A stretch of 64,000 bases of DNA, taken from contig NZ_CP022098.1 of the NCBI RefSeq assembly GCF_002305875.1, positions 6,262,001-6,326,000 on the forward strand, given 5' to 3'. Position numbers and translations under genes: made by a program. Positions 18,000 to 28,370 of this stretch are shown here, in pieces; the first letter of the stretch is position 1; every line of letters starts with the position of its first letter. The notes below the pieces were generated by a model that saw nothing but the letters and a program-made list of their open reading frames with translations, had not been told where the DNA came from and ran no database searches. The stretch comes from Cystobacter fuscus (lineage in GTDB: Bacteria > Myxococcota > Myxococcia > Myxococcales > Myxococcaceae).

Positions 18000-20900
18000 G
18001 TGAGCACTCCTGCTCCTCGGCTGTTGCCCCTCGTGACCGCGTCCATGACTGAATCCCGGCCACTGCCGAGCTTTACCGCTTCGGGATTCTTCGCCCTCCG
18101 CACCCCCCTGCTTGCCTTTGACGCCCTCGTGGAGTGGGCCCGGGGAGTGGAGTCGGCCGACGCGGTCTCTGGAATCACCCTGGAAGATGCACTGAAGCGG
18201 GACCGGCGCGTGCTGCGTGAGCGGCTGATGCGCTGGGTCGCGGATCCCGTGGTGCGCGAGGCCCTCTTCCTCGCCTCACCGGTGCTCGACGAGAGCCTGG
18301 GCGTGTGGGCGTCCGAGCCGGAGTCGGAGCGCGGACAGAAGGTGGAGCGCTCCCTGGTGCGCTATTTCGCGCGCATGGCGGGCCGCGCCACCCCCTTCGG
18401 ATTGTTCGCGGGCCTCTCCGTGGGCCGGATGGATTCACGGACCCGGTTGTGTGTCTCCGAGCGCTCCACTCTTCGCCGCCACACCCGGCTGGACATGGAC
18501 TACGTCTGTGCCCTGGTAGAGCAGGTACGCGTCCTCCCCGAGGTCCGCGATGCCTTGCTCTACGTGCCCAACACCAGTCTCTACCGTGCCGCGGGACGGT
18601 GGCGCTATCTGGAGATGCGGGTGCGCGGGCGCGAGCGCTCCTATCACCTGGTTGGCGTGGAGCCCACGCCCTATCTGGATGCCACGCTGGAGGCGGCCCG
18701 GGACGGCGCGAAGCTGGAGGCACTGGCGGCCGGGCTGGTGGCGAGTGATCCCGAGGTGTCGCTCGAGGAGGCCCTGACCTACCTCGAGACGTTGGTGGCC
18801 GAGCAGCTCCTGGTTCCCACCTGGGCGCCCCCTCTGACTGGCCCCGAGCCCGTGCCCTACCTGCTCGAGGGCGCGCGGGACGTGCCCGGTCTGGCCCCCC
18901 TGAGGCAGTGCTTGTCCGCCGTCCACGAGACCCTGTCCCGGATGGATGCCGGAGCCCCGGGGCATGCGCCCGAGCTCTATCGCGAGCTGGCACGTGGCCT
19001 GGAGGTCCTGCCCACTCCCATCGAGCTGCCCCGCCTCTTCCAGGTGGACACCTTCCGGCCAGTGTCCGAGGCCACCCTGGGTGCGCAGGTGGTGGAGGAG
19101 ATGCTGCGCGGCGTCCAGGTGCTCCAGTCCATCACTCCGCCCGAGGGCGACGAACACCTGCTCAACCGCTTCCGCACCCTCTTCCTCGAGCGCTATGAGA
19201 ACCGCGCGGTGCCGCTGATGGAGGCGCTGGACGAGGAGGGTGGCATCGGCTTCGCGCTCTCCCGGGGACGGGGGACGGGGACCGGCCCCTTGCTGGCGGG
19301 CTTCCTCTTTCCCGGGGAGGACGCGAGCGGCGGCGCGCGGAGCCGTTGGGAGTCCCGCCATCAGTACCTGCTGCGCCGACTGGAGGCGCTCTGGGCCTCG
19401 GGGCTCCAGGAACTGGTGCTCACTCCAGAGGATCTGGAGGCCATGAAGGCTCCGGTGACCAGCCCCCTGCCGGATGCCTTCGGGGTGGTGGGCACGGTGG
19501 TGGCCCGCTCCGCCCAGGCGGTGGACCAGGGCGAGTTCCAGGTAACCCTCGAGCAACTTCATGGTCCCTCGGGTGCCCTGTACCTGGGACGCTTCTGCCA
19601 CGGAGATCCACAGCTGGAGCGCTGCGTGCGCGAGCACCTGCGCGCCGAGGAGGCCCTGCGGCCGGACGCCGTCTTCGCGGAGATCGTCCATCTGCCGCAG
19701 GGCCGCATGGGCAACGTCATCTGCAGGCCCCAGCTGCGGCGCCACGACATCGCCTTCCTCGGGCAGTCGGGCGCCGAGAGAGCCGAATGCATCTCCGTGG
19801 CGGATCTCTGGGTCTCCGTGGAGGGGGAGCGCGTCGTCCTGCGCTCGCGGCGCCTGGGCAAGGAGGTCATCCCCCGGCTGAGCAACGCCCACAACTACGC
19901 GTCCTATGGTCTGGGCGTGTACCGCTTCTTGTGCATGATGCAGAACCCCCACCGCATGGGGCTTCGCTTCCAATGGGGTCCCCTGGGACAGGCGCGTTTC
20001 CTGCCTCGGGTGGTCCATGGTCGAACCGTGCTCTCGCTGGCGACGTGGCGCGTGGACGAAGAGACCCTGCGGCAGTGGAGGAAGACGCGGGGCGCCGAGC
20101 GCTTCGCCGCCGTCCAGCACCTGCGGGCTCGGCTCCGACTGCCGCGCTGGGTGCGTCTGGTGGACGAGGACAACCGGTTGCCCGTGGATCTGGACAATGT
20201 CCTGAGCGTGGAGACGTTCGTGCATCTGGTGAAGGACCGCTCCTTCCTCCAACTGGAGGAGCTCTTCCCGGGTCCCGACGCGCTCTGCGTGGAGGGCGGG
20301 GATGGCCACTACGTGCATGAGGTGGTGGTGCCCTTCGTCCGCCAGGCCTCCTCCAGGGGCTCCGCTTCATCGGCGCTCATTCCCCACGCCGTGCCCCGCC
20401 GCTTTCCTCCGGGCTCCGAGTGGCTGTATCTCAAGCTGTACGGCGGCTCGGCCACGCTGGATCGGTTGATGAGCGGCGTGCTGGGAGACACCCTGCGCCA
20501 TGTGCTGGATTCGGGGGCGGTGGATCGCTGGTTCTTCCTGCGCTACGAGGATCCGAACGTGCACCTGCGGCTGCGCTTCCACGGGACGCCCGCGCGCCTG
20601 GAGTCGGAGGTGTGGCCCGCGCTGCGCGCCGCGTGCGAGGCCAGTCTGGAGGAGGGGACGGGTTGGCGTGTGCAGCTCGACACCTACGAGCGCGAAGTGG
20701 AGCGCTATGGCGGACCGGTCGGCATCGAACTGGCCGAGGAAATCTTCAGCGCCGACAGCGAGGCCGTGCTGGCATTGCTCCAGGCCTACCCCGGGGATGA
20801 AGGGGCGGAAGTGCGCTGGCGCATGGCCCTCAAGGGCATGGATGCGCTGCTGGAGGACCTGGGACTGAGCTTGGAGGACAAGTTGCGTGTGGAAGAGCGG

Positions 20901-21275
20901 GCCCGCGCGGCCTTCCATGCCGAGTTCCGGGTGGACAAGCGTTTCGAGGAGCAGCTTGCTCAGCGCTACCGCCGGGAGAGCCGGGAATTGGAGGCCCTGA
21001 TGGCGGCTTCCCCGGATGTACGCGGTCCAGCGCGGCCGGGGTTGCTGGCGTTGCGGCGCCGCGGCGAGCGGCTGCGGCCCGTGGTGGAACGACTGCGCCA
21101 GACCGAGCGGGAGGGCCGTCTCACCGTCGCGGTGGAACGGCTGGCGGAGAGCTTCCTCCACATGCACGTCAACCGCCTGCTGTCGGAGGATCAACGCGCC
21201 CAGGAACTCATCCTCCATGATTTCCTGGTGCGGCTGTACCGTTCCCGTCTGGCGCGGATGAAGAAGGACTCCTGA
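18000..21275 (+). CDS. Full-length lantibiotic dehydratase (LanB family)
   Basis: A 1091-aa protein with both LanB modules. The N-terminal glutamylation domain spans roughly residues 20-690 and includes the hallmark GRATPFGLFAGL (Arg129 on). The C-terminal elimination (SpaB-C) domain runs from about 800 and includes YLKLYGG, RYEDPNVHLRLRF (Arg857/Arg859) and FLHMHVNRLL (His1054). These correspond to residues needed for glutamate elimination in NisB. The enzyme glutamylates Ser/Thr using glutamyl-tRNA and then eliminates to Dha/Dhb. The GTG at 18000 has a weak ribosome site; an ATG at 18045 is an alternative. No LanC, protease or exporter gene is adjacent. Confidence 0.9.
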   Translation: MSTPAPRLLPLVTASMTESRPLPSFTASGFFALRTPLLAFDALVEWARGVESADAVSGITLEDALKRDRRVLRERLMRWVADPVVREALFLASPVLDESLGVWASEPESERGQKVERSLVRYFARMAGRATPFGLFAGLSVGRMDSRTRLCVSERSTLRRHTRLDMDYVCALVEQVRVLPEVRDALLYVPNTSLYRAAGRWRYLEMRVRGRERSYHLVGVEPTPYLDATLEAARDGAKLEALAAGLVASDPEVSLEEALTYLETLVAEQLLVPTWAPPLTGPEPVPYLLEGARDVPGLAPLRQCLSAVHETLSRMDAGAPGHAPELYRELARGLEVLPTPIELPRLFQVDTFRPVSEATLGAQVVEEMLRGVQVLQSITPPEGDEHLLNRFRTLFLERYENRAVPLMEALDEEGGIGFALSRGRGTGTGPLLAGFLFPGEDASGGARSRWESRHQYLLRRLEALWASGLQELVLTPEDLEAMKAPVTSPLPDAFGVVGTVVARSAQAVDQGEFQVTLEQLHGPSGALYLGRFCHGDPQLERCVREHLRAEEALRPDAVFAEIVHLPQGRMGNVICRPQLRRHDIAFLGQSGAERAECISVADLWVSVEGERVVLRSRRLGKEVIPRLSNAHNYASYGLGVYRFLCMMQNPHRMGLRFQWGPLGQARFLPRVVHGRTVLSLATWRVDEETLRQWRKTRGAERFAAVQHLRARLRLPRWVRLVDEDNRLPVDLDNVLSVETFVHLVKDRSFLQLEELFPGPDALCVEGGDGHYVHEVVVPFVRQASSRGSASSALIPHAVPRRFPPGSEWLYLKLYGGSATLDRLMSGVLGDTLRHVLDSGAVDRWFFLRYEDPNVHLRLRFHGTPARLESEVWPALRAACEASLEEGTGWRVQLDTYEREVERYGGPVGIELAEEIFSADSEAVLALLQAYPGDEGAEVRWRMALKGMDALLEDLGLSLEDKLRVEERARAAFHAEFRVDKRFEEQLAQRYRRESRELEALMAASPDVRGPARPGLLALRRRGERLRPVVERLRQTEREGRLTVAVERLAESFLHMHVNRLLSEDQRAQELILHDFLVRLYRSRLARMKKDS

Positions 21276-21285
21276 GCGAGGACCT

Positions 21286-21978
21286 TCAGCGCCCTCGGGG
21301 AGGTTCCAATCCGAGGGCGGCATCGAGGAGCGCGGCGAGCACGGCGCGAAAGCGCGCGTCGGCCTGAGCGTCCTCGGTTCGCCCGAGCCCCGGCAGCAGC
21401 ACGTGCCGGGCGAGCGTGTACCCCTGCGCCGCGCACAGTCCCACGAGCAGCGTCATCTCCAGGGCCTCGCGAGAGGGGGGCGGCTGCCCTTGCACGGCAG
21501 CGACCCGGCCCACCTGCGCCTCCAGCACATCCATCACCCGGCGCGGACCCTGGTCCAGGGACAGGTGCTCGCCGCGCCCGGTGAGCAGCGCCCACGCCAT
21601 CAGCCGGACGTTCCCCTCGTCCTGGAGGATCGGCGAGAAGAGCTCCAACCACTGGCCGATGTCGGGGGGCTCCCTGGACTCGAGCATCCGTTGCCAGAAG
21701 CCATCCGCCAGCAGCCGGGCCCGACGCTGGAACACCTCGCGCACCAGCGCCTCGTAGGTGCCGAAGTAGTGCGTGACGAGCGCATGGCTCACCCCCGCGG
21801 CGCGCGCCACCGCTTGCAGTCCCACCCCGTCCGGCCCCCGTTCACTCAGCAGCGGCTCGGCCGCCTCGAGGATGGCCTCCCGCGCCTGCTCCGGGGAGCG
21901 GCGCCGCGAGGACGCGGGGGAGGGGGAGCGGGGAGCACGCGGAGTCTTCTCGCGGCGGGTGGGGCGCCTGGTGGCCAT
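21286..21978 (-). CDS. TetR-family transcriptional regulator
   Basis: A 230-aa one-component regulator. After a basic Pro/Ser/Arg-rich N-terminal tail of about 25 residues, the TetR helix-turn-helix is seen in REAILEAAEPLLSERGPDGVGLQAV and AAGVSHALVTHYFGTYEALV. The C-terminal two thirds is helical and variable, as expected for the ligand domain. The gene converges on lanB with 10 bases between the stops. Its target is unknown; it could control itself, genes upstream, or the RiPP locus. Confidence 0.85.
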   Translation of the reverse strand: MATRRPTRREKTPRAPRSPSPASSRRRSPEQAREAILEAAEPLLSERGPDGVGLQAVARAAGVSHALVTHYFGTYEALVREVFQRRARLLADGFWQRMLESREPPDIGQWLELFSPILQDEGNVRLMAWALLTGRGEHLSLDQGPRRVMDVLEAQVGRVAAVQGQPPPSREALEMTLLVGLCAAQGYTLARHVLLPGLGRTEDAQADARFRAVLAALLDAALGLEPPRGR

Positions 21979-22285
21979 CGCGCACGAACCTACCTTCCGC
22001 CCCCTCCCGCCATGCGTCCCTCATTGGCGGGGATGACAACGAGCCGACGCTTGTTGGCAGCCGTGACAGCGAATGCGCGCGAAAAACCCGGGGTCCGCTC
22101 TGGATCCGAGCCGCTCGGCTGATCGCCCTGCGACCAGGGACCAATGATCCGCATGCATCGAGACCCACCAGGACCTACAGTCCCGCCAAGGCACGAAACC
22201 TCCTTATGAGCCTCTTCGTGGGTCACGAAGGACGCTTGGCGCCGCGACGGTATTGACAGATCCAGAAGCCTGGCCGCGTGCTCCC
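21979..22285. other. Intergenic region between tetR and the rpsA promoter
   Basis: This stretch of about 300 bases carries no convincing coding sequence in any frame. It should contain the TetR-gene promoter on the minus strand and perhaps its operator. A TTGACA at 22253-22258 has no acceptable -10 at 16-18 bp. I see no long palindrome or repeat here. Confidence 0.5.
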
Positions 22286-22315
22286 TTGACTGCCGGTCCA
22301 ACCGGTGTCTAGGGT
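22286..22315 (+). promoter_or_regulatory. Promoter of rpsA
   Basis: TTGACT (22286-22291), an 18-bp spacer, then TAGGGT (22310-22315). The predicted start near 22322 gives a leader of about 113 bases, unusually long for this window and containing a strong hairpin. Confidence 0.5.
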
Positions 22316-22354
22316 GCGCGGCTTCGAGTCAGCTCCACTGTGGTGCTGATCGCG

Positions 22355-22382
22355 GGCCACTCGTAGCTCCCCGCGAGTGGCC
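22355..22382 (+). promoter_or_regulatory. Hairpin in the rpsA leader
   Basis: GGCCACTCG (22355-22363) pairs perfectly with CGAGTGGCC (22374-22382) around a 10-nt loop, ending 52 bases before the rpsA ATG. No uridine run follows, so it is not a terminator. S1 is known to repress its own translation through leader structure in enterobacteria; whether this hairpin does so is inference. Confidence 0.5.
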
Positions 22383-22434
22383 GACGTCCAACAACCGGGG
22401 GCAGTAGCACCGTTTCCCAAGGATTCCCTACCAA

Positions 22435-24144
<1,710 letters not shown>

Positions 24145-24151
24145 TCGGCTT

Positions 24152-24171
24152 CATCCCTCGCACGAGGGATG
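24152..24171 (+). other. Stem-loop directly after rpsA
   Basis: CATCCCTCG (24152-24160) and CGAGGGATG (24163-24171) form a perfect 9-bp inverted repeat with a 2-nt gap, or 8 bp with a 4-nt loop. It begins seven bases after the rpsA stop and precedes the real terminator by only six bases. It may protect the mRNA 3' end. Confidence 0.6.
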
Positions 24172-24177
24172 GCACGG

Positions 24178-24215
24178 CGGCCGGGTTCCCCAGCGGGAGC
24201 CCGGCCGTTTGTTTT
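24178..24215 (+). terminator. Factor-independent terminator of rpsA
   Basis: CGGCCGGG (24178-24185) pairs with CCCGGCCG (24200-24207), with further CCC/GGG pairing in the loop, followed at once by TTTGTTTT (24208-24215). Confidence 0.85.
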
Positions 24216-24271
24216 CACGCACTCGTGCGAGGCTGACCTCGTGCGTCATGACGGAGAGGGGGGAAGTGGGC

Positions 24272-24300
24272 TTGACCCCCTCGGGAGGCACGGTGATAAG
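24272..24300 (+). promoter_or_regulatory. Promoter of the thiolase/CoA-transferase operon
   Basis: TTGACC (24272-24277), a 17-bp spacer, then GATAAG (24295-24300). The predicted start is near 24307. The promoter sequence is folded into an inverted repeat: CCTCGGG (24279-24285) with CCCGAGG (24308-24314), and CACGG (24289-24293) with CCGTG (24303-24307). Confidence 0.5.
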
Positions 24301-24309
24301 GGCCGTGCC

Positions 24310-24334
24310 CGAGGTTATTGAACCTCGTCCTTTT
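24310..24334 (+). promoter_or_regulatory. 18-bp palindrome plus T-run at the thiolase transcription start
   Basis: CGAGGTTATTGAACCTCG (24310-24327) is a perfect 7-bp inverted repeat around ATTG, followed by TCC and TTTTT (24330-24334). Placed at or just after the predicted +1, it could be a repressor operator or a start-proximal attenuator. Its left arm overlaps the right arm of the upstream inverted repeat, so the two RNA or DNA structures compete. Confidence 0.5.
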
Positions 24335-24369
24335 TCAGCTTTTCTCAGCACTCTCCCCGGAGGCGGATC

Positions 24370-25548
24370 ATGGCACGTGAAGTGGTCATCGTGGGCGCGG
24401 CGCGAACTCCCATTGGGACGTTTCAGGGCTCCCTCGCCAAACTGACCGCACCGCAGCTCGGCGCGATCGCCATCAAGGCCGCCCTGGAGCGCTCGGGCGT
24501 GTCGCCCGACCAGGTGAGCGAGACCATCATGGGCTGCGTGCTCCAGGCGGGCGTGGGGCAGGCTCCCGCGCGTCAGGCCGCCATCTTCGCGGGCATCCCG
24601 GAGAGCGTCCCCGCGGTCACCCTCAACAAGGTGTGCGGCTCGGGCCTCAAGGCGGTGATCGCCGGCGCCCAGGCCATCGCGCTCGGTGACGCCGAGGTGG
24701 TGGTGGCCGGCGGCATGGAGTCCATGAGCAACGCGCCCTACCTGAGCCACGCCCTGCGCGGCGGCGCCCGCATGGGCCACGTGGAGTTCAAGGACGCGCT
24801 CATCCATGACGGCCTGTGGGACGTGTACGGCAACGTGCACATGGGTAGCTGCGCCGAGGAGTGCTCGACCAGCCAGGGCATTCCCCGCTCGGCCCAGGAC
24901 GAGTACGCGCTCGAGTCCACCCGGCGCGCCATCGAGGCCCAGAAGGCCGGCCTGTTCACGCGTGAAATCGTTCCCGTCACCGTGCCCGGCGGCAAGGGCG
25001 GCGACGTGGTGGTGAGCGAGGACGACGGCCCCAAGAGCGCCCGGCCGGAGAAGATCCCCACGCTCAAGCCCGTGTTCAAGAAGGACGGCACGGTGACGGC
25101 CGCCAACGCCTCGTCCATCAACGACGGCGCCGCGGCGCTGGTGCTCATGAGCGCCGAGCGCGCCAAGGCCGAGGGCCGCACGGTGCTCGGCCGCATCACC
25201 GGCTATGCCGGGGCCGCGCGCAAGCCGGTGGAGTTCACCATCGCCCCCGCGGACGCCATCAACTCCCTGCTCAAGCGCGCCCAGCTCAAGGCCAGCGACG
25301 TGGACCTGTGGGAGATCAACGAGGCCTTCGCCGTGGTGGCCATCGCCAACAACAAGCTGCTCGGCCTGGATCCCGCCAAGGTCAATCCCCGCGGCGGCGC
25401 GGTGGTGCTCGGCCACCCCATTGGCGCCTCGGGCGCGCGCGTGCTGGTGACGCTGCTGCACGAGATGAAGGACCTGGACAAGAAGCGGGGCGTGGCGTCG
25501 CTGTGCATTGGTGGCGGCGAGGGCATCGCGCTGATGGTGGAGCGCTAA
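24370..25548 (+). CDS. Acetyl-CoA C-acetyltransferase (thiolase)
   Basis: A 392-aa homotetrameric-type thiolase that condenses or cleaves acetoacetyl-CoA. The acylated Cys89 is in NKVCGSGLKA, His349 is in VVLGHPIGASGARV, and Cys379 is in SLCIGGGEG. These make up the complete active site. Length is normal for the biosynthetic/degradative bacterial enzyme. It starts 43 bases after the palindromic element and is followed by the two subunits of an acetoacetate-type CoA transferase, so the three genes together process acetoacetate/acetoacetyl-CoA. Confidence 0.94.
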   Translation: MAREVVIVGAARTPIGTFQGSLAKLTAPQLGAIAIKAALERSGVSPDQVSETIMGCVLQAGVGQAPARQAAIFAGIPESVPAVTLNKVCGSGLKAVIAGAQAIALGDAEVVVAGGMESMSNAPYLSHALRGGARMGHVEFKDALIHDGLWDVYGNVHMGSCAEECSTSQGIPRSAQDEYALESTRRAIEAQKAGLFTREIVPVTVPGGKGGDVVVSEDDGPKSARPEKIPTLKPVFKKDGTVTAANASSINDGAAALVLMSAERAKAEGRTVLGRITGYAGAARKPVEFTIAPADAINSLLKRAQLKASDVDLWEINEAFAVVAIANNKLLGLDPAKVNPRGGAVVLGHPIGASGARVLVTLLHEMKDLDKKRGVASLCIGGGEGIALMVER

Positions 25549-25643
25549 TCCATACGGACTCGCTCTCCCACGGGGAGAGGAGGGCGGGGCGGGGGCCCGA
25601 CGTGAGCAAGGCCCTGGCCCCGTTCTCATGAAGGAGGGGTTTC

Positions 25644-26342
25644 ATGAACAAGATCATCCCGAGCGCGGACGAGGCCGTTCGCGACATCCCGGATGGCTGT
25701 ACGCTGATGAGTGGCGGCTTCGGCCTGTGTGGCAATCCCGAGAACCTGATCGCGGCCATCCACCGCAAGGGCACCAAGGGGTTGACCATCATCTCCAACA
25801 ACTGCGGCACCACCGAGCTGGGGTTGGGGATCCTCCTCAACGCGAAGCAGGTGAAGAAGATCGTCGCCAGCTACGTGGGGGAGAACAAGGAGTTCGAGCG
25901 GCAGTTCATCTCCAAGGAGCTGGAGGTGGAGCTCAACCCCCAGGGCACGCTCGCCGAGCGCATCCGCGCCGGAGGCTGCGGCATCGGCGGCTTCTTCACG
26001 CCGTCGGGCGCGGGCACCGAGCTGTCCAAGGGCAAGGAGACCCGGATGATCGACGGGCGCCTGCACGTGCTGGAGACGCCGCTCAAGGCGGACTTCACCA
26101 TCGTGCGCGCGTGGAAGGCGGACACCTGGGGCAACCTGGTGTTCAACAAGACCGCCCGTAACTTCTCGCCGATGATGTGCATGGCGGGCAGGACGACGAT
26201 CGTCGAGGCCGAGCACATCGTGCCGGCCGGGGAGATCGGCCCGGATGAGGTGCACCTGCCCGGCATCTTCGTGCACCGCATCATCCAGGCCAAGGGCCTG
26301 CAGAAGTGGATCGAGCGCCGTACCGTGCAGAAGAAGGCTTGA
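25644..26342 (+). CDS. 3-oxoacid CoA-transferase subunit A
   Basis: A 232-aa alpha subunit of the heterotetrameric transferase (ScoA/AtoD/PcaI type). The N-terminal CoA-binding glycine motif is SGGFGLCGNPENLI and GGCGIGGFFTPSGAGTEL is the second family signature. The enzyme moves CoA between succinyl-CoA or acetyl-CoA and acetoacetate or a related oxoacid. The ATG at 25644 has an AAGGAGGGG sequence 10 bases upstream. Subunit B starts nine bases after its stop, which supports co-translation. Confidence 0.93.
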   Translation: MNKIIPSADEAVRDIPDGCTLMSGGFGLCGNPENLIAAIHRKGTKGLTIISNNCGTTELGLGILLNAKQVKKIVASYVGENKEFERQFISKELEVELNPQGTLAERIRAGGCGIGGFFTPSGAGTELSKGKETRMIDGRLHVLETPLKADFTIVRAWKADTWGNLVFNKTARNFSPMMCMAGRTTIVEAEHIVPAGEIGPDEVHLPGIFVHRIIQAKGLQKWIERRTVQKKA

Positions 26343-26351
26343 GAGGACGCC

Positions 26352-27008
26352 ATGCCCCTGAACCGTGAGCAGATCGCCCAGCGCATCGCCCAGGAGCTGC
26401 GCGATGGCTATTACGTGAACCTGGGAATCGGCATGCCGACCCTGGTGGCCAACTACGTCCCGAAGGGCATGGACATCATGCTCCACTCGGAGAACGGCAT
26501 CCTCGGCATGGGCCCCTGGCCCCTGGAGGGTGAAGAGGATCCGGACCTCATCAACGCCGGCAAGGAGACGGTGACCGTGGTCAAGGGCGCCGCCTACTTC
26601 GACTCGGCGCTGTCCTTCGGGATGATCCGCGGAGGCCACATCGACATGGCCGTGCTCGGCGCCATGGAGGTGAGCGAGCAGGGTGACCTGGCCAACTGGA
26701 TGATCCCCGGCAAGATGGTGAAGGGCCCGGGGGGCGCCATGGATCTGGCGGTGGGCGCCAAGCGCGTCTTCGTGGCCATGGAGCACGCCAACAAGGAGGG
26801 CAAGTCGAAGATCCTCAAGCAGTGCACGCTGCCCCTCACCGGCCTCAAGTGCGTCAACCACATCGTCACCGAGTACGCCTTCCTGGATGTCACCTCCGAG
26901 GGGCTCGTGCTGCGCGAGGTGGCCCCCGGTGTGACGGTGGAGCAGGTGCGCTCGCTCACCGAGGCCTCGTTCAAGACCGCTCCGGATCTTCGCGAGATGA
27001 AGATCTGA
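26352..27008 (+). CDS. 3-oxoacid CoA-transferase subunit B
   Basis: A 218-aa beta subunit carrying the catalytic glutamate that forms the enzyme-CoA thioester, Glu47 in [27 protein letters not shown] precedes it, as in ScoB/AtoA. Normal length. With subunit A and the thiolase, it can activate acetoacetate and split it into two acetyl-CoA, or run the reverse route. The RNA methyltransferase that follows starts within about 20 bases but is functionally unrelated. Confidence 0.93.
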   Translation: MPLNREQIAQRIAQELRDGYYVNLGIGMPTLVANYVPKGMDIMLHSENGILGMGPWPLEGEEDPDLINAGKETVTVVKGAAYFDSALSFGMIRGGHIDMAVLGAMEVSEQGDLANWMIPGKMVKGPGGAMDLAVGAKRVFVAMEHANKEGKSKILKQCTLPLTGLKCVNHIVTEYAFLDVTSEGLVLREVAPGVTVEQVRSLTEASFKTAPDLREMKI

Positions 27009-27025
27009 AGACGCTCCCCGCTCCC

Positions 27026-28315
27026 GTGCTGCCGGACACTCCCATCGAGTTGACCATCGAGCGCCTCGGGCAACTGGGCGAGGGTGTGGCCTCCTACGAG
27101 GGCCGCACCGTCTTCGTGCCCGGGGCGTTTCCCGGAGACCGGGTGCGCGTGCGCCTGGAGCAGGAGGGAAAGGTGATGCGCGGGCACCTCGTGGGCGAGG
27201 TGCTGGTGCCGTCACCCGATCGCAAGCCCTCGCCCTGCGCGATCAGCGCGCGGTGCGGGGGCTGTGACTGGCTGGAGCTGAACGAGTCCGCCCAGCGCGC
27301 CGCGAAGCAGGAGATCGTCCTCTCCGCGCTCGAGCACCTGGGCCACCTGAAGCGGGATGCCTTCGCCGTGCGGCCGCTGCTCGTGGCGCCGTGGGACTTC
27401 GGCTACCGGCGGCGCGCGGTGCTGCATCCACTCAAGGACGAGCTGACGTATTTCGGGCGGCGCAGTCATGACCGGGTGCCGGTGGAGGTGTGCCCCGCGT
27501 TGATGCCGGCGCTCGCCGAGTTGCCCGGCAAGCTCGGGCCGCTGCTCAAGCCCTTGTCCCGCGAGGCCGAGGAGGTGCACCTGCTGGCCGAGGGGAGCAA
27601 GGCCGCCTTCGCGGTGCTGCTCAAGGGGCAGGTGGCGCCCCGGTACGTCGAGGCGTGCGAGGCCGCGGTGCGTGCGCTGCGGCTGGAGGGCGCGGTGCTG
27701 GTGCCGAAGGAAGGCTCGCCGCGGATCATCGGCAAGCCCGTGCTGCGCTCGCTGTCGCCGCTGGTGCCCGAGGTGCCGCTGTTCCTGCGTCCGGACGCGT
27801 TCTCCCAGGCGCATGGCGAGGCCAACGTGGGGCTCGTCACGGCGGCCGTGCACGAGCTGGCCCCGCGCGAGACGGACTCGGTGCTGGAGCTGTACTCGGG
27901 CAATGGCAACTTCACCTTCCCGCTCGCGGCGAGCGCGGCGAGTGTGCTCGGGGTGGAGTCGTCCTCGGTCTCGGTGGACCTGGCCCAGCGCAGCGCGCGC
28001 GAGGGCGGGGTGGCCAACGTACGCTTCGTCCAGGGGGACTCCCGCAAGGTGTGCGAGGGGCTCATCCGCGAGGGCAAGCGCTTCGATCTGGCCCTGGTGG
28101 ATCCTCCCCGCACCGGTGCGCCGGGGCTCGCGAAGTGGCTCACCGCACTGGGGGTGAAGCGCGTGGTGTACGTGGCGTGTGATCCCGGCGCGCTGGCGCG
28201 GGACGCGGCGGCCCTCGCGCAGGCGGGCTATGCACCCCGGGCGCTCCAGGTGGTGGACATGTTCCCCCAGACGCACCACGTGGAATCCGTGATGTCTTTC
28301 GAGCGGGCGGCGTAG
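27026..28315 (+). CDS. TrmA/RumA-family RNA (uracil-5-)-methyltransferase
   Basis: A 429-aa SAM-dependent enzyme expected to methylate a uridine in rRNA or tRNA. An N-terminal TRAM-like RNA-binding domain (residues 5-60) is followed by Fe-S cysteines (CAISARCGGCDW and a later Cys in VEVCPAL). The Rossmann SAM motif is LELYSGNGNFTFPLA. DPPRTGAPGL and VYVACDPGALARD hold the catalytic Asp and nucleophilic Cys. The start is uncertain: GTG 27026 is chosen, with no clear ribosome site; a CTG at 27005 is the only other nearby option. Confidence 0.88.
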   Translation: MLPDTPIELTIERLGQLGEGVASYEGRTVFVPGAFPGDRVRVRLEQEGKVMRGHLVGEVLVPSPDRKPSPCAISARCGGCDWLELNESAQRAAKQEIVLSALEHLGHLKRDAFAVRPLLVAPWDFGYRRRAVLHPLKDELTYFGRRSHDRVPVEVCPALMPALAELPGKLGPLLKPLSREAEEVHLLAEGSKAAFAVLLKGQVAPRYVEACEAAVRALRLEGAVLVPKEGSPRIIGKPVLRSLSPLVPEVPLFLRPDAFSQAHGEANVGLVTAAVHELAPRETDSVLELYSGNGNFTFPLAASAASVLGVESSSVSVDLAQRSAREGGVANVRFVQGDSRKVCEGLIREGKRFDLALVDPPRTGAPGLAKWLTALGVKRVVYVACDPGALARDAAALAQAGYAPRALQVVDMFPQTHHVESVMSFERAA

Positions 28316-28370
28316 AGTCACCCTTCGGACTTCACGCTCCCCACGAGCAATCAGAGAAGGGTGTGTCTGC

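Noticed and set aside
22253-22258. Perfect TTGACA upstream of rpsA
   Set aside because: No acceptable -10 at 16-18 bp; the TTGACT at 22286 has one.
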